Of a DNA stretch of 64,000 bases, positions 25,582-33,695 are shown in pieces (positions within the stretch are counted from its first letter, which is position 1; the number at the start of each line of letters is the position of its first letter). A program made the position numbers and the translations under genes. The notes below the pieces were generated by a model. That model saw only the letters and a list, made by a program, of their open reading frames with translations. It was not told the origin of the DNA and made no database searches. The DNA is from Sphaerisporangium fuscum (GTDB lineage: Bacteria; Actinomycetota; Actinomycetes; Streptosporangiales; Streptosporangiaceae). The stretch covers positions 1-64,000 of the forward strand of contig NZ_JAHDTF010000003.1 of the NCBI RefSeq assembly GCF_018531465.1, written 5' to 3'.

Positions 25582-26496
25582 ATGACCATCTCAGCAGTTC
25601 AGAACCCCTACGGGGGGCTCACCCGCGACACCCTCCACTCGCTGCTCGCGGCGGTCTGCGCCCGCACCGGCCTGGACCCGGACCACGCCGAGCTGATCAA
25701 GTTCACCAACAACGCCGTGTTCCGGCTGCGCACGGAGCCGGTGGTCGTCCGGATCGCCGGCTCCACGGCCGCCCGCGACCGCGCCGTCACCGTCGTGCGG
25801 GTGGCCCGGTGGCTGGAGAGCCACGGCTTCCCGGCGGTGCGGCTGCTACCGGGAATCGAGCAACCGATGCGGCTCGACGGCCAGGTGATCACCTTGTGGC
25901 AGCGGGTGCCCGAGACGGGGCCCCGGCCGGACGGTGCCGACCTTGCCGGCCTGCTCAGACGCCTGCACCGGCTGCCCGCTCCGCCCCTGGCGCTGCCCGA
26001 CTGGCATCCGATGGACGAGGTACGCCAGCGGCTGGCCGAGCCGGAGGAGCTGGACACCGACGACCACGAGTTCCTGCTGGAGGAGTGCGACGAGATCGAG
26101 GACCAGCTGGCGATGCTGCGCTTCGACCTGCCGCCGGGGGTCATCCACGGCGACGCGTTCATGGGCAATGTCATCGCCGGCCCTCGTGGCCCCGTGCTGT
26201 GCGACTTCGACGGCACCAGCATCGGCCCCCGCGAGTGGGACCTCGCGCCCGTCGCGGTCGGCCGCCTGAGGCTCGACTATCCGACCGACGACCACGCGTT
26301 ACTGGCGAAGGGGTACGGCTTCGACGTCACCGGCTGGCCCGGCTTCCCGGTGCTGCGCCGCCTGCGCGAGCTGAAGCTGGTCACCAGCGTGTTGCCGATC
26401 CTGCGCAGCAACCCCGGCATCCGCGAGCAGTGGGAGCACCGCATGCGGACCTACCGGGCGCGCGACCTGTCGGCCAGGTGGCAGCCGTACCGGTGA
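25582..26496 (+). CDS. Aminoglycoside phosphotransferase (APH)-family protein
   Basis: The 304-residue kinase-like protein has an N-lobe with K-F-T-N-N-A-V-F-R-L and PVVVRIAG. The catalytic loop is VIHGDAFMGNVI (Brenner motif H-G-D-x-x-x-x-N) and the metal-binding motif is LCDFDGTSIGPREWDL (D-x-D). Members phosphorylate small hydroxylated molecules; real antibiotic resistance cannot be deduced. I placed the start at ATG 25582 because the upstream in-frame codons do not resemble protein. The RBS is weak (GAAGGA about 14 nt upstream). It follows the XRE gene after a long leader. Confidence 0.82.
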   Translation: MTISAVQNPYGGLTRDTLHSLLAAVCARTGLDPDHAELIKFTNNAVFRLRTEPVVVRIAGSTAARDRAVTVVRVARWLESHGFPAVRLLPGIEQPMRLDGQVITLWQRVPETGPRPDGADLAGLLRRLHRLPAPPLALPDWHPMDEVRQRLAEPEELDTDDHEFLLEECDEIEDQLAMLRFDLPPGVIHGDAFMGNVIAGPRGPVLCDFDGTSIGPREWDLAPVAVGRLRLDYPTDDHALLAKGYGFDVTGWPGFPVLRRLRELKLVTSVLPILRSNPGIREQWEHRMRTYRARDLSARWQPYR

Positions 26497-26577
26497 CGGC
26501 CGGCGTCCGCACCGCCCGGCCCGCGGCCGGGACCGAAGGCCCGGGCCGAGCGGTGCGGAGCGTGCCAGGATAGGACC

Positions 26578-27825
26578 GTGACGACGGCTGTGGAGACGGG
26601 CATCGACCTGGCGGACCTCGGCTTCTGGCGCAGGCCGCCGCGTGAGCGCGAGCGTGATTTCGCCCGGCTCCGCCGGCTGGACCGCCCGGTGTTCTTCCCC
26701 GAGCGCCGGGTGCCGCTGCTGCGCTCCGGCAGCGGGTTCCACGCGCTGGTGCGGCATGCCGACGTGGTGGAGGCCAGCCGCAACGCCAAGGTCTTCTCCA
26801 GCGAGCCGGCCGTCACCAACCCCGAGCCGCCGGGATGGGTGAAATACGTCTTCGGCGACTCGATGGTCAACCTCGACGACCCCCGGCACGCCCGGCTGCG
26901 CCGCATCGTCTCGCGTGCCTTCTCGCCCAAGATGCTGAGCAGACTGGACGACGACATCGTCAGGGCCGCCGGGCGCATCGTCGACGACGTCGTCAAGGAA
27001 GGGCCCCGCGACTTCGTCGCGCAGGTCGCCGCGCGGCTGCCCATCCACGTCATCTGCGACATGATGGGCATCCCGGAGGACATCCGGGCCAAGGTCCACC
27101 AGCACGTCGACGTCTCCACCGCCTACACCGGCGTGCGCATGTCCCTGCCGCGCACGGTCGCGATGGCGGGCCGCAACATGGCGGCGCTGTTCGCCCTGCA
27201 GCGCCTGGTGATCGACCTCGGCCGCCGCCGCGAGAAGGACCCCGGCGACGACCTGGTGTCCGCGCTGGTCACCGCGAACGTCGACGGCGAGCGGCTGACG
27301 CCCAGGGAGCTCGGCTCGTTCTTCACGCTGCTGCTGGTCGCGGGCAACGAGACGGCCCGCAACACGATGGCCCACGGGCTCAAGCTGCTGACCGACAACC
27401 CCGGCGAGCGCGAGCGGCTCGCGGGCGACTTCGAGGGCCACATCGCCGGCGCCATCGAGGAGACCGTCCGCTACGTCTCCCCGATCATGCAGTTCCGCCG
27501 CACCGTCACCCAGGACTACGAGATACGCGGGGTACGGCTGCGCCCGGGCGACAAGGTGGTGCTGTTCTACGGCTCCGCCAACCGCGACGAGGACGTCTTC
27601 GACGACCCCGACCGCTACGACATCACCCGCAAGCCCAACCCCCACGTCGGCTTCGGCGGGCCCGGCCCCCATTTCTGTCTCGGCGCCAACCTCGCCAGGC
27701 AGGAAATCAAGATCATGTACCGTGAGCTGTTCACCCGGCTGCCCGGCATCCGTGCCGTGGGGGAGCCCGAGCTGCTGCTGTCCAACTTCGACAACAGCGT
27801 CCGCAGCCAGGCCTTCACGTTCTGA
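26578..27825 (+). CDS. Cytochrome P450
   Basis: The 415-residue bacterial class I P450 has the oxygen-binding I-helix motif A-G-N-E-T (in LLLVAGNETARNTMAHGL). The E-x-x-R motif is in IEETVRYVSP. The heme-thiolate loop is FGGPGPHFCLG with Cys367. The K-L-L-T-D-N-P and H-F-C-L-G-A-N-L-A-R sequences resemble the CYP124/125/142 group that hydroxylates steroid side chains or branched lipids. No redox partner gene is nearby. It is preceded by the APH-family gene and followed by a class V aminotransferase on the same strand. Confidence 0.93.
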   Translation: MTTAVETGIDLADLGFWRRPPRERERDFARLRRLDRPVFFPERRVPLLRSGSGFHALVRHADVVEASRNAKVFSSEPAVTNPEPPGWVKYVFGDSMVNLDDPRHARLRRIVSRAFSPKMLSRLDDDIVRAAGRIVDDVVKEGPRDFVAQVAARLPIHVICDMMGIPEDIRAKVHQHVDVSTAYTGVRMSLPRTVAMAGRNMAALFALQRLVIDLGRRREKDPGDDLVSALVTANVDGERLTPRELGSFFTLLLVAGNETARNTMAHGLKLLTDNPGERERLAGDFEGHIAGAIEETVRYVSPIMQFRRTVTQDYEIRGVRLRPGDKVVLFYGSANRDEDVFDDPDRYDITRKPNPHVGFGGPGPHFCLGANLARQEIKIMYRELFTRLPGIRAVGEPELLLSNFDNSVRSQAFTF

Positions 27826-27955
27826 CCCCCGGCTCACCGGCCCGGTGCGCCGCCCCGCGGCCGCCTGCCTGCGCGAGGCGGCCCGCGCTCTGACGCGGCC
27901 GGGCGCTGCCGGGCCCCCGTCGGCCGCCGCCCGCCGGGCGGTTAGTGTCCGTGGC

Positions 27956-29122
27956 GTGGACATCGACGACTTCAGCCGCCTTCACCTGGCGCCGTCCCGC
28001 TTCGGCCTGGACCCGTCCGTCACCCACCTGAACCACGGGTCCTTCGGCGCCACCCCCGACCTGGTGCGCGACCGCCAGGACGAGCTGCGCCGCGAGGTGG
28101 AGCGCGACCCCGGCCTGTTCTTCGCCACGCTGCTCGACCGGACCGCCAAGGCCAGGAACGAGGTAGCGGCGTTCCTCGGCGCAGAGCCGGAGGGCATGGC
28201 GTTCGTCTCCAACGTCACCGAGGGGGTGGCCGTCGCCCTGAACAGCGTGCCCCTCCAGGCCGGCGACGAGATCCTGCTGTGCGATCACGCCTATGGCGCC
28301 GTCGAGATCGCCGCCCGGCGCCGGGCGGAGCTGACCGGGGCCGGCGTCGTCAAGGTGACCCTTCCCGGCGGGACGGACGGCGACTGGTCGGGGGAGGAGG
28401 CCGCTGAGACCTTCCTCGGCGCGGTGACGTCCCGCACGAAGGTGGCGGTGTTCGACCACATCACCTCGAACACCGCGCGGCTGCTGCCGGTCGGCCGTCT
28501 GGTGGAGGCCTTCCGCGCCCGCGGGATCGTCACGATCGTCGACGCGGCCCACGCGCCGGGGATGCTGGAGGTCGAGGTGAGCGCAGTGGGCGCCGACTTC
28601 TGGACCGGCAACCTGCACAAATGGGCGTTCGCGCCCCGGCCTTCCGGTGTGCTGGCGGTGGCCCCGCGATGGCGGGAGCGGGTCGAGCCGCTCGTCCCGT
28701 CGTTCTACCAGGGCGACGGCTTCCCGAAGAACCTCGAGTTCAAGGGCACCCTCGACTACACCCCCTGGCTCGCCGCCCCCCACGGCACGCGGTTTCTGCG
28801 GGAGCTCGGCGCGGCGGCCGTCCGGGAACGCAACGCCGGCCTGGTCGCGCGCGGTCAGGCGATCCTCGCCGAGCGCGCCGGGCTCGTGCCATGGCGGTCC
28901 GACCCCGAGCTGTCCATGCGCGTCCTGCGCCTGCCCGCCGGTGTGGCGACCACCTGGGAGCAGGGCGAGGCGCTGGCGGCGGAGATCTGGACCAGGTTCG
29001 GCTGCCGGACCGGCGTCAAGGCGTGGCCGCAGGCCGGCCTGCTTCGCCTGTCCGCCCAGCTGTACAACCGCGAGGCGGACTACGAGCGGCTCGCCACCGG
29101 CTTGCGCGAGCTGCTCGGGTAG
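27956..29122 (+). CDS. Class V aminotransferase (isopenicillin N epimerase-like)
   Basis: The 388-residue PLP enzyme has the Schiff-base lysine Lys222 in TGNLHKWAFAP and PLP ligands Asp196 and His199 in IVTIVDAAHAPG. The N-terminal L-N-H-G-S-F-G motif is shared with isopenicillin N epimerase and cysteine desulfurase-like proteins. The reaction may be an epimerisation, desulfuration or hercynylcysteine-lyase-type cleavage; the context does not decide. The start is GTG 27956, in frame with upstream codons that do not look coding. Its last 42 bases are repeated twice more downstream in decayed form. Confidence 0.85.
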   Translation: MDIDDFSRLHLAPSRFGLDPSVTHLNHGSFGATPDLVRDRQDELRREVERDPGLFFATLLDRTAKARNEVAAFLGAEPEGMAFVSNVTEGVAVALNSVPLQAGDEILLCDHAYGAVEIAARRRAELTGAGVVKVTLPGGTDGDWSGEEAAETFLGAVTSRTKVAVFDHITSNTARLLPVGRLVEAFRARGIVTIVDAAHAPGMLEVEVSAVGADFWTGNLHKWAFAPRPSGVLAVAPRWRERVEPLVPSFYQGDGFPKNLEFKGTLDYTPWLAAPHGTRFLRELGAAAVRERNAGLVARGQAILAERAGLVPWRSDPELSMRVLRLPAGVATTWEQGEALAAEIWTRFGCRTGVKAWPQAGLLRLSAQLYNREADYERLATGLRELLG

Positions 29123-29233
29123 GCCGTGAGGCGGGTTACGGGCGCTTCGCCACGGCCTGTGCGAATTGCTCGGCTAGACCGTGAACCGGACCACGAGCGG
29201 CTCGCCACGGGGCTGCGCGACCTGCTCGGGTAG
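29081..29233 (+). repeat. Decayed 3x tandem copy of the aminotransferase 3' end
   Basis: The last 42 bases of the aminotransferase gene, with its TAG stop (29081-29122), recur at 29137-29177 (41 bases, one deletion) and at 29192-29233 (42 bases). Each copy ends in TAG. The 14-base spacers between copies (GCCGTGAGGCGGGT, ACCGTGAACCGGAC) are also related. The unit is about 56 bp. Downstream copies have no start, so they are relics of a tandem triplication. Confidence 0.85.
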
Positions 29234-29259
29234 CAGGACGCGCAGATCCGTGAGCGAGT

Positions 29260-29565
29260 TCAGCGGCTGCCGTGGACGCACTTGCGCTTCTTCGCGTCGT
29301 AATGCCAGCCCTTGCCGCACGTCCGCTTCTTGCTGGGGGTGTTGCGTGCGCACTTGCCCGTCCGCTTGTCGTAGTGCCAGCCCTTGCCGCACTTCTTGGG
29401 CGTGGGGGCCGCCTGCGCCTGCTGGACGGGTGCGGCGACCGCCGGCGTCACGGTGCTCGCGGCCAAGGCGCCGGCCGGGCCCGCCGTCGTCGCCGTCAGC
29501 GTCGCGGCCAGGCAACCGGCGCCCAGCACGCCCACCAGTGCCCGCCTGACAGATCTCTTCGCCAT
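29260..29565 (-). CDS. Small secreted cationic protein with two CGKGWHYD repeats
   Basis: The 101-residue protein has a signal peptide (basic start, A-L-V-G-V-L-G-A-G-C-L-A-A-T-L, cut near G-A-L-A-A). An Ala/Thr/Pro linker and two copies of a Cys module follow: C-G-K-G-W-H-Y-D-K-R-T-G-K-C, then C-G-K-G-W-H-Y-D-A-K-K-R-K-C. Each module has two cysteines, probably one disulfide, and is rich in Lys. I do not know a characterised family. A wall- or polymer-binding role is possible. It is convergent with the aminotransferase. Confidence 0.7.
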   Translation of the reverse strand: MAKRSVRRALVGVLGAGCLAATLTATTAGPAGALAASTVTPAVAAPVQQAQAAPTPKKCGKGWHYDKRTGKCARNTPSKKRTCGKGWHYDAKKRKCVHGSR

Positions 29566-29726
29566 CGCTGCCTCCTGTGTGAGTCGCCGCTGATCGCGCG
29601 TTCGGTGGCATCTCCTTCGCAGGCGATCGGCCCTTCCCCATCATCGGCGGCGGAGCGTCACCGCGGCGTGACGCCGGCGTGACCGCGGTGCCGCCCGCGC
29701 CGGGCGTCGGCAGGGCGAGTGCCGTT

Positions 29727-30767
29727 TCAGCCGCCCAGCTTGACCGCACGGCGGACGTCGCGGGCGTAAGCCTCGGGCTGTTCCCAGGCCGCGAAGTGGC
29801 CCCCGGCACGGTGTTCCACATAATCGCGAACGTTCAGGAACGCCTCGGCGTAGCTTCGCGGCTCCGGTTTGACGTCGCGCGGAAACACGGAGAGCACGGT
29901 CGGCGTGTCGATCCGGTCGGGGAGGACGACCGGTTCGACATAGGTGGCGAAAGAGGTGCCGATCGTGCCGGTGACCCAGTAGGCGGTGACCCAGGTGAGC
30001 AGCTCGTCGGTGGTGAAGGCCGACTCGTCGGACCAGGACTCCAGTTTCTCGACGATCCACGCCGCGAGGCCGGCGGGTGAGTCGCCGAGGGCGACGGCGA
30101 GCGTGTTCGGCCGCGTCGACTGCTCGGCGATGTACCCGCCCTCGGTCCGGAACCACTGCGCCGACCGTGCGAGGTAGGCCGCCGCGTCGGGCGCGAGCCT
30201 GGCCGGGTCCGCCCTGAGCGCACGCTGCGGGGCGATGTTCGTCAGGTGCAGGGCCGCCACCCGGTCCGGGTATGCGGCCGCGAGGAGTTCGGCGACGGTG
30301 CCGCCCACGTCGCCACCGGACACCGTGTATCGCGAGTAGCCGAGCGCATCCAGACCGTCCGCGATGACCCCGGCGATCCGGTCGGCCGACATGCCGGGAA
30401 CGGTGAGCGGGGCCGCGAACGGGAAGCCCGGCAGCGCGGGAACCACCACGTGCATGTCCGCGAGCAAAGGCAGGACGCGCTCGAACCGCAACACCGAGTC
30501 CGGCCAGCCGTGCAGCAGTACGACGACCGGGGCGCCGGGGTCAGCGGACCGCTGGTGGATCACACGCAGGTCGGTGTCGCCCGCCTGTACCGTCACCCAG
30601 GGCAACGCGCCGATGCGGCGTTCGTGCACGCCCCAGTCGTATCCGTCGGCCCAGCGTTCGAGCAGTTCGTCGAGGTGGGCGCCGCTGATGCCGCGCGTCC
30701 TGTCGTCACTCCACGGGGTCGTGACCCGCCGCGTCCGCTGGAGTCGTTCCCGCATCTCGTCGTTCAT
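29727..30767 (-). CDS. Epoxide-hydrolase-family alpha/beta hydrolase
   Basis: The 346-residue protein has an N-terminal EHN extension (T-T-P-W-S-D-D-R-T-R-G-I-S, LDELLERWADGYDW) typical of epoxide hydrolases. The oxyanion motif is H-G-W-P-D-S in VVVLLHGWPDSVLRF. The nucleophile-elbow position reads S-G-G-D-V-G-G, which supplies an Asp nucleophile, and a late His is in RAGGHFAAWEQP. It would open epoxides to diols in the cytosol. ATG 30767 lies 7 nt after TACGCT on this strand, which predicts a leaderless transcript. The start overlaps an operator shared with the divergent TetR gene. Confidence 0.85.
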   Translation of the reverse strand: MNDEMRERLQRTRRVTTPWSDDRTRGISGAHLDELLERWADGYDWGVHERRIGALPWVTVQAGDTDLRVIHQRSADPGAPVVVLLHGWPDSVLRFERVLPLLADMHVVVPALPGFPFAAPLTVPGMSADRIAGVIADGLDALGYSRYTVSGGDVGGTVAELLAAAYPDRVAALHLTNIAPQRALRADPARLAPDAAAYLARSAQWFRTEGGYIAEQSTRPNTLAVALGDSPAGLAAWIVEKLESWSDESAFTTDELLTWVTAYWVTGTIGTSFATYVEPVVLPDRIDTPTVLSVFPRDVKPEPRSYAEAFLNVRDYVEHRAGGHFAAWEQPEAYARDVRRAVKLGG

Positions 30768-30805
30768 GTGTATCAGCGTACACATTTTGTGTATGCTCGT
30801 ACACA
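30767..30805. promoter_or_regulatory. Twin TetR operators TGTGTA-N6-TACACA with two leaderless promoters
   Basis: Two sites with identical 6-bp arms lie at 30767-30784 and 30788-30805, 21 bp apart, which is two helical turns. Each overlaps a -10 box: TACGCT on the minus strand (30780-30775) and TATGCT on the plus strand (30792-30797). Each -10 ends exactly 7 nt before an ATG, so both divergent genes should be leaderless, and both start codons touch the operators. Confidence 0.8.
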
Positions 30806-31365
30806 TGACTTCGCGCAACGCGGCCGCCACCAGGCGGCGGATACTGGAGCACGCGCAACGCCAGTTCGCCCAGCACGGGTACGCGGCGACCACGGTCAAA
30901 GGGGTGGCCGACGCGGCGGGCGTGTCGCCCAACCTCATCACGCGCTATTTCGGCGGCAAGGACGGCCTTTTCCTGGCGGCGACCCGGGTGGAGATCCCGG
31001 TCTCCGACTCCTTCGACGGCGAGCGTTCCGCGCTGGGTCCGCGCCTCGCGGCGAGCATCGTCCAGCGCTGGTTCGGTGCACCCGGCGAGGATCCGCTGCT
31101 CGTGCTGCAACGCGCCTCCGGCGAACGCCCGGAGGCGGCGGAGGCGCTGGCCGCCTTCCTCGACGCGAACTCGCTGGAGCCGCTGTACCGCTACCTGCGC
31201 GACAGCGGCCTGGACGATGCGGAGGCCCGCAGCCGAGCCGCGGCGATCGACGCCTTCGTGCTCGGCGTCTCGACCCGCCGCCGGGTCCTGCGTTCCGAAG
31301 TCGGCGACCCCGCCGATCTCCAGGCCTGGCTGAGCACCACCATCCAACGCCTCGCCGACGGGTGA
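30805..31365 (+). CDS. TetR-family repressor
   Basis: The 186-residue protein has an N-terminal HTH at about residues 8-52 (RRRILEHAQRQFAQHGYAATTVKGVADAAGVSPNLITRYFGGKDGLF pattern). A C-terminal TetR ligand domain includes the L-G-V-S-T-R-R-R-V-L-R segment. ATG 30805 is leaderless relative to TATGCT. It faces the epoxide hydrolase and should repress both genes through the twin operators; the inducer is probably a hydrolase substrate or product. Confidence 0.87.
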   Translation: MTSRNAAATRRRILEHAQRQFAQHGYAATTVKGVADAAGVSPNLITRYFGGKDGLFLAATRVEIPVSDSFDGERSALGPRLAASIVQRWFGAPGEDPLLVLQRASGERPEAAEALAAFLDANSLEPLYRYLRDSGLDDAEARSRAAAIDAFVLGVSTRRRVLRSEVGDPADLQAWLSTTIQRLADG

Positions 31366-31377
31366 CGCGGTGACGTA

Positions 31378-31540
31378 TCCCGATACGGGCGAGTTCGGCG
31401 TCCCGGACGCGGTCGGTGAACTGTCTCCAGGGTTTGGTCCGCCGGAAGGTGGTGCCGTGCCGGTGCGGGACCTGCCGCAGCCGTTCCCGTCCTATCTCGA
31501 TGAGGTGGCCGGCGAGCTTGCGGACGGGCGATCCGGCCAC
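31378..31540 (-). pseudogene. IS630-family transposase fragment
   Basis: About 53 codons on the minus strand match the region linking the HTH and catalytic domains of IS630-type transposases: V-R-K-L-A-G-H-L, then R-L-R-Q-V-P-H-R-H-G-T-T-F-R-R-T-K-P-W, then D-A-E-L-A-R-I. Neither the start, the DDE catalytic core nor terminal repeats remain. It is a dead scrap downstream of tetR, evidence of an old insertion here. Confidence 0.6.
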
Positions 31541-31564
31541 TGATCCTGGAGCCGGCCGGGCCGG

Positions 31565-32479
31565 TCACTCGCCATGCGCTTGGCGTGCGGCCTGCGCGGT
31601 GACGCGTTCGATGGCCTGGACGGCGAGATCGGGCTGGTCGAGGTAGATGTAGTGGCCGCTCTTCGTGGCCGTGCTCAGCTTGCCGCTGGTGGACAGCGCG
31701 AGCCATTTGCGCTGGCCGGCGGCCCACGCCTGCTCCAGGCGCGGCCCGTACTTGGGGACGGCCGCGAGGTACGGCTTCCCGTGCTGGATCACCTCCACTG
31801 GGATGTTCCCGGCGGAACGGACCTCGCCGTCGGTGATGACGAGCTTCTCCGGGTTCTCTCCTCGGAATATCGCGAGGTTCTGTGCGCGCAACTCGGCCGC
31901 CGGGCCGGTGGCGGACTCGGGGATCGCCTTCGTGATGTCGTGCACCATGGTGGACGGGGTGGCGTCCATCAGGACCAGCCCCTTGACCCTGTCCTGGTGG
32001 TCGGGGGCGTACCTGGCGGCGATCAGGCCGCCCAGCGAGTGCCCGGCCAGCACGACCGGGCCGTCACCGGCGACGCGGTCGAGCACCCCCGTAAGGATCT
32101 TCCCGGTGCTGGAGAAGCTCTGAGGGCCGTCCGGACGGCTGCTCGCGCCCGTGCCGAGCCGCTCGTAGGAACAGACCCGGTTCTGCTTGCTCAGCCTCTT
32201 CTGGAGGGCGGCCAGTTTGTCCAGCCCATCGCCTGCCCCGTGCATCAGGATGATGACAGGCCTGCCCTTCTCCGGGTCGCCCGAGCAGGACACGTTCACC
32301 GACCGGCCCCCGACGTCGATCTTCTTGGTCCCGGAGATCGGCGCGGCATCGGGCTTCCGCGTGCCGGAGGCGAGGGGATCCCAGTTCTCCAGCGCGTCGC
32401 CATCGCAGCCGGCGACCCCCGCGCCGAGCACGGCGCAGCACAGCGCGGCCACAACGGATGTCTTGATCTTGCGGAGCAT
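31565..32479 (-). CDS. Alpha/beta-hydrolase lipoprotein
   Basis: The 304-residue protein has a lipoprotein signal (basic start, A-L-C-C-A-V-L, lipobox A-G-V-A-G-C), so it is anchored outside the membrane. The hydrolase domain shows ILMHGAGDGLDK (oxyanion), LAGHSLGGLIAARYA (nucleophile Ser), a mid Asp in VLMDATPS and a late His in TKSGHYIYLDQP. The substrate is unknown. It is divergent from the CPBP protease gene, and a long inverted repeat places closely related promoter sequences in front of both genes. Confidence 0.85.
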   Translation of the reverse strand: MLRKIKTSVVAALCCAVLGAGVAGCDGDALENWDPLASGTRKPDAAPISGTKKIDVGGRSVNVSCSGDPEKGRPVIILMHGAGDGLDKLAALQKRLSKQNRVCSYERLGTGASSRPDGPQSFSSTGKILTGVLDRVAGDGPVVLAGHSLGGLIAARYAPDHQDRVKGLVLMDATPSTMVHDITKAIPESATGPAAELRAQNLAIFRGENPEKLVITDGEVRSAGNIPVEVIQHGKPYLAAVPKYGPRLEQAWAAGQRKWLALSTSGKLSTATKSGHYIYLDQPDLAVQAIERVTAQAARQAHGE

Positions 32480-32565
32480 TGAGGTCCTCCAGTAGGGGAG
32501 TCGACGCCGGACTGATGCGCACGGCGGTGCGGCGGAAAGCGGACGGGCCGCCGCGGCTGCGTCGT

Positions 32566-32818
32566 AACGCTAGGGATCCGGCGGTCCGGGATCGTCCCCG
32601 CACGGTGGACATTCGCCGGTAGCTCGTGCGAGGGACAGACGCGGCCTGTCGGAGAGGGGGCGCGATCGCCGTGTCCTGTCGAGCGGTGCGGACCCGGAGA
32701 TGTACGCCATCCCCGGCGGCGTCGTGCGACGGATCGCAGGTGCGCATGTCCCCCGTGCGAGCTACCCGTGAGTGTCCACCGCACGGGGACGACTCCGGGC
32801 CGCCGGATCCCTAGCGTT
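32566..32818. repeat. About 73-bp imperfect inverted repeat holding two outward promoter modules
   Basis: The left arm (32566-32638) matches the complement of the right arm (about 32746-32818) with a handful of differences. Shared blocks include CGCTAGGGATCCGGCGG, GTCCCCG, CGGTGGACA and GGTAGCTCG. Read outward, each arm ends in CCGGATCCCTAGCGTT, in which TAGCGT fits a -10, and carries GTCCACCG upstream. The arms therefore look like one promoter/operator duplicated in inverse to drive the lipoprotein gene on one side and the protease-kinase-regulator genes on the other. Confidence 0.7.
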
Positions 32819-32873
32819 TCCCGGCGTAGCGGCGGCACACCGTCGCGGAGTCCCCCCACCCAAGGGAGTCGTC

Positions 32874-33695
32874 ATGCGGTTGTTGAAACAGCTCGTGCCC
32901 GTCGCGCTGGTCGCCTTCATCGGCGGCACGATCGTGGGCGCGGTGCAGGGGAGTCCCTTCCTCACCCTGCTCATGGGCGTCGCGACGGCCGTGCTCGCCG
33001 TACTCGTGTACGCCCGCGTGGTGCGGTGGTCGGAACGCCGCGCACCGGTGGAGGTGGCCGCGCGAGGCGCCGCCCGCGCCATCGCGCGAGGGGCGCTGAT
33101 CGGTGTCGCGATGTTCGCGGCCGTCATCCTGAACATCGCTCTCGTGGGCGGCTACCGAATCGACGGTCAGGGCTCGCCGGCGGGCGCGCTCGGGGTCCTC
33201 GGCTTCATGGCCGCTGCCGCGGTGACGGAGGAGCTGCTGTTTCGCGGCATCCTGTTCAGGATCGTCGAGGAACGCACGGGGACGTGGGTGGCGCTGGCGC
33301 TGACCGGCCTGCTGTTCGGCCTGTCGCACCTGTTCAACCCGCACGCCGACCTGTGGGGCGCGATCGCCATCGCCATCGAGGCGGGCGGCATGCTCGCCGC
33401 CGCCTACGCCGCCACCCGCACCCTGTGGGTGCCGATCGGCGTGCACTTCGGCTGGAACTTCGCGGCGGCCGGAATCTTCGGCACCGAGGTCTCGGGCAAC
33501 GGCGCGACGCAGGGGCTGCTGCACGGTGTCACGTCGGGCCCGGCCCTGCTCACAGGCGGCCAATTCGGGCCGGAGGCGAGCCCGTACGCGGTGGTGTTCG
33601 GCCTGCTGCTGACGGCCGTGTTCATGTGGCTGGCCCGCCGGCGCGGCAACGTGGTCCCGCTCCGGCGCCGCGCGACCGCTACGCTCGCCCAGTGA
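32874..33695 (+). CDS. CPBP-family intramembrane metalloprotease
   Basis: The 273-residue membrane protein has about eight hydrophobic helices. Family motifs are present: the glutamate pair with Arg (E-E-L-L-F-R-G), F-x-x-x-H in FGLSHLFN, and H-x-x-x-N in HFGWNFA. These are the Abi/CAAX-type catalytic residues facing the membrane. CPBP proteins cleave prenylated proteins or bacteriocin-related peptides. ATG 32874 has AAGGGAG upstream. The stop overlaps the kinase start by 4 nt, so protease, kinase and response regulator form one coupled operon. Confidence 0.87.
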   Translation: MRLLKQLVPVALVAFIGGTIVGAVQGSPFLTLLMGVATAVLAVLVYARVVRWSERRAPVEVAARGAARAIARGALIGVAMFAAVILNIALVGGYRIDGQGSPAGALGVLGFMAAAAVTEELLFRGILFRIVEERTGTWVALALTGLLFGLSHLFNPHADLWGAIAIAIEAGGMLAAAYAATRTLWVPIGVHFGWNFAAAGIFGTEVSGNGATQGLLHGVTSGPALLTGGQFGPEASPYAVVFGLLLTAVFMWLARRRGNVVPLRRRATATLAQ

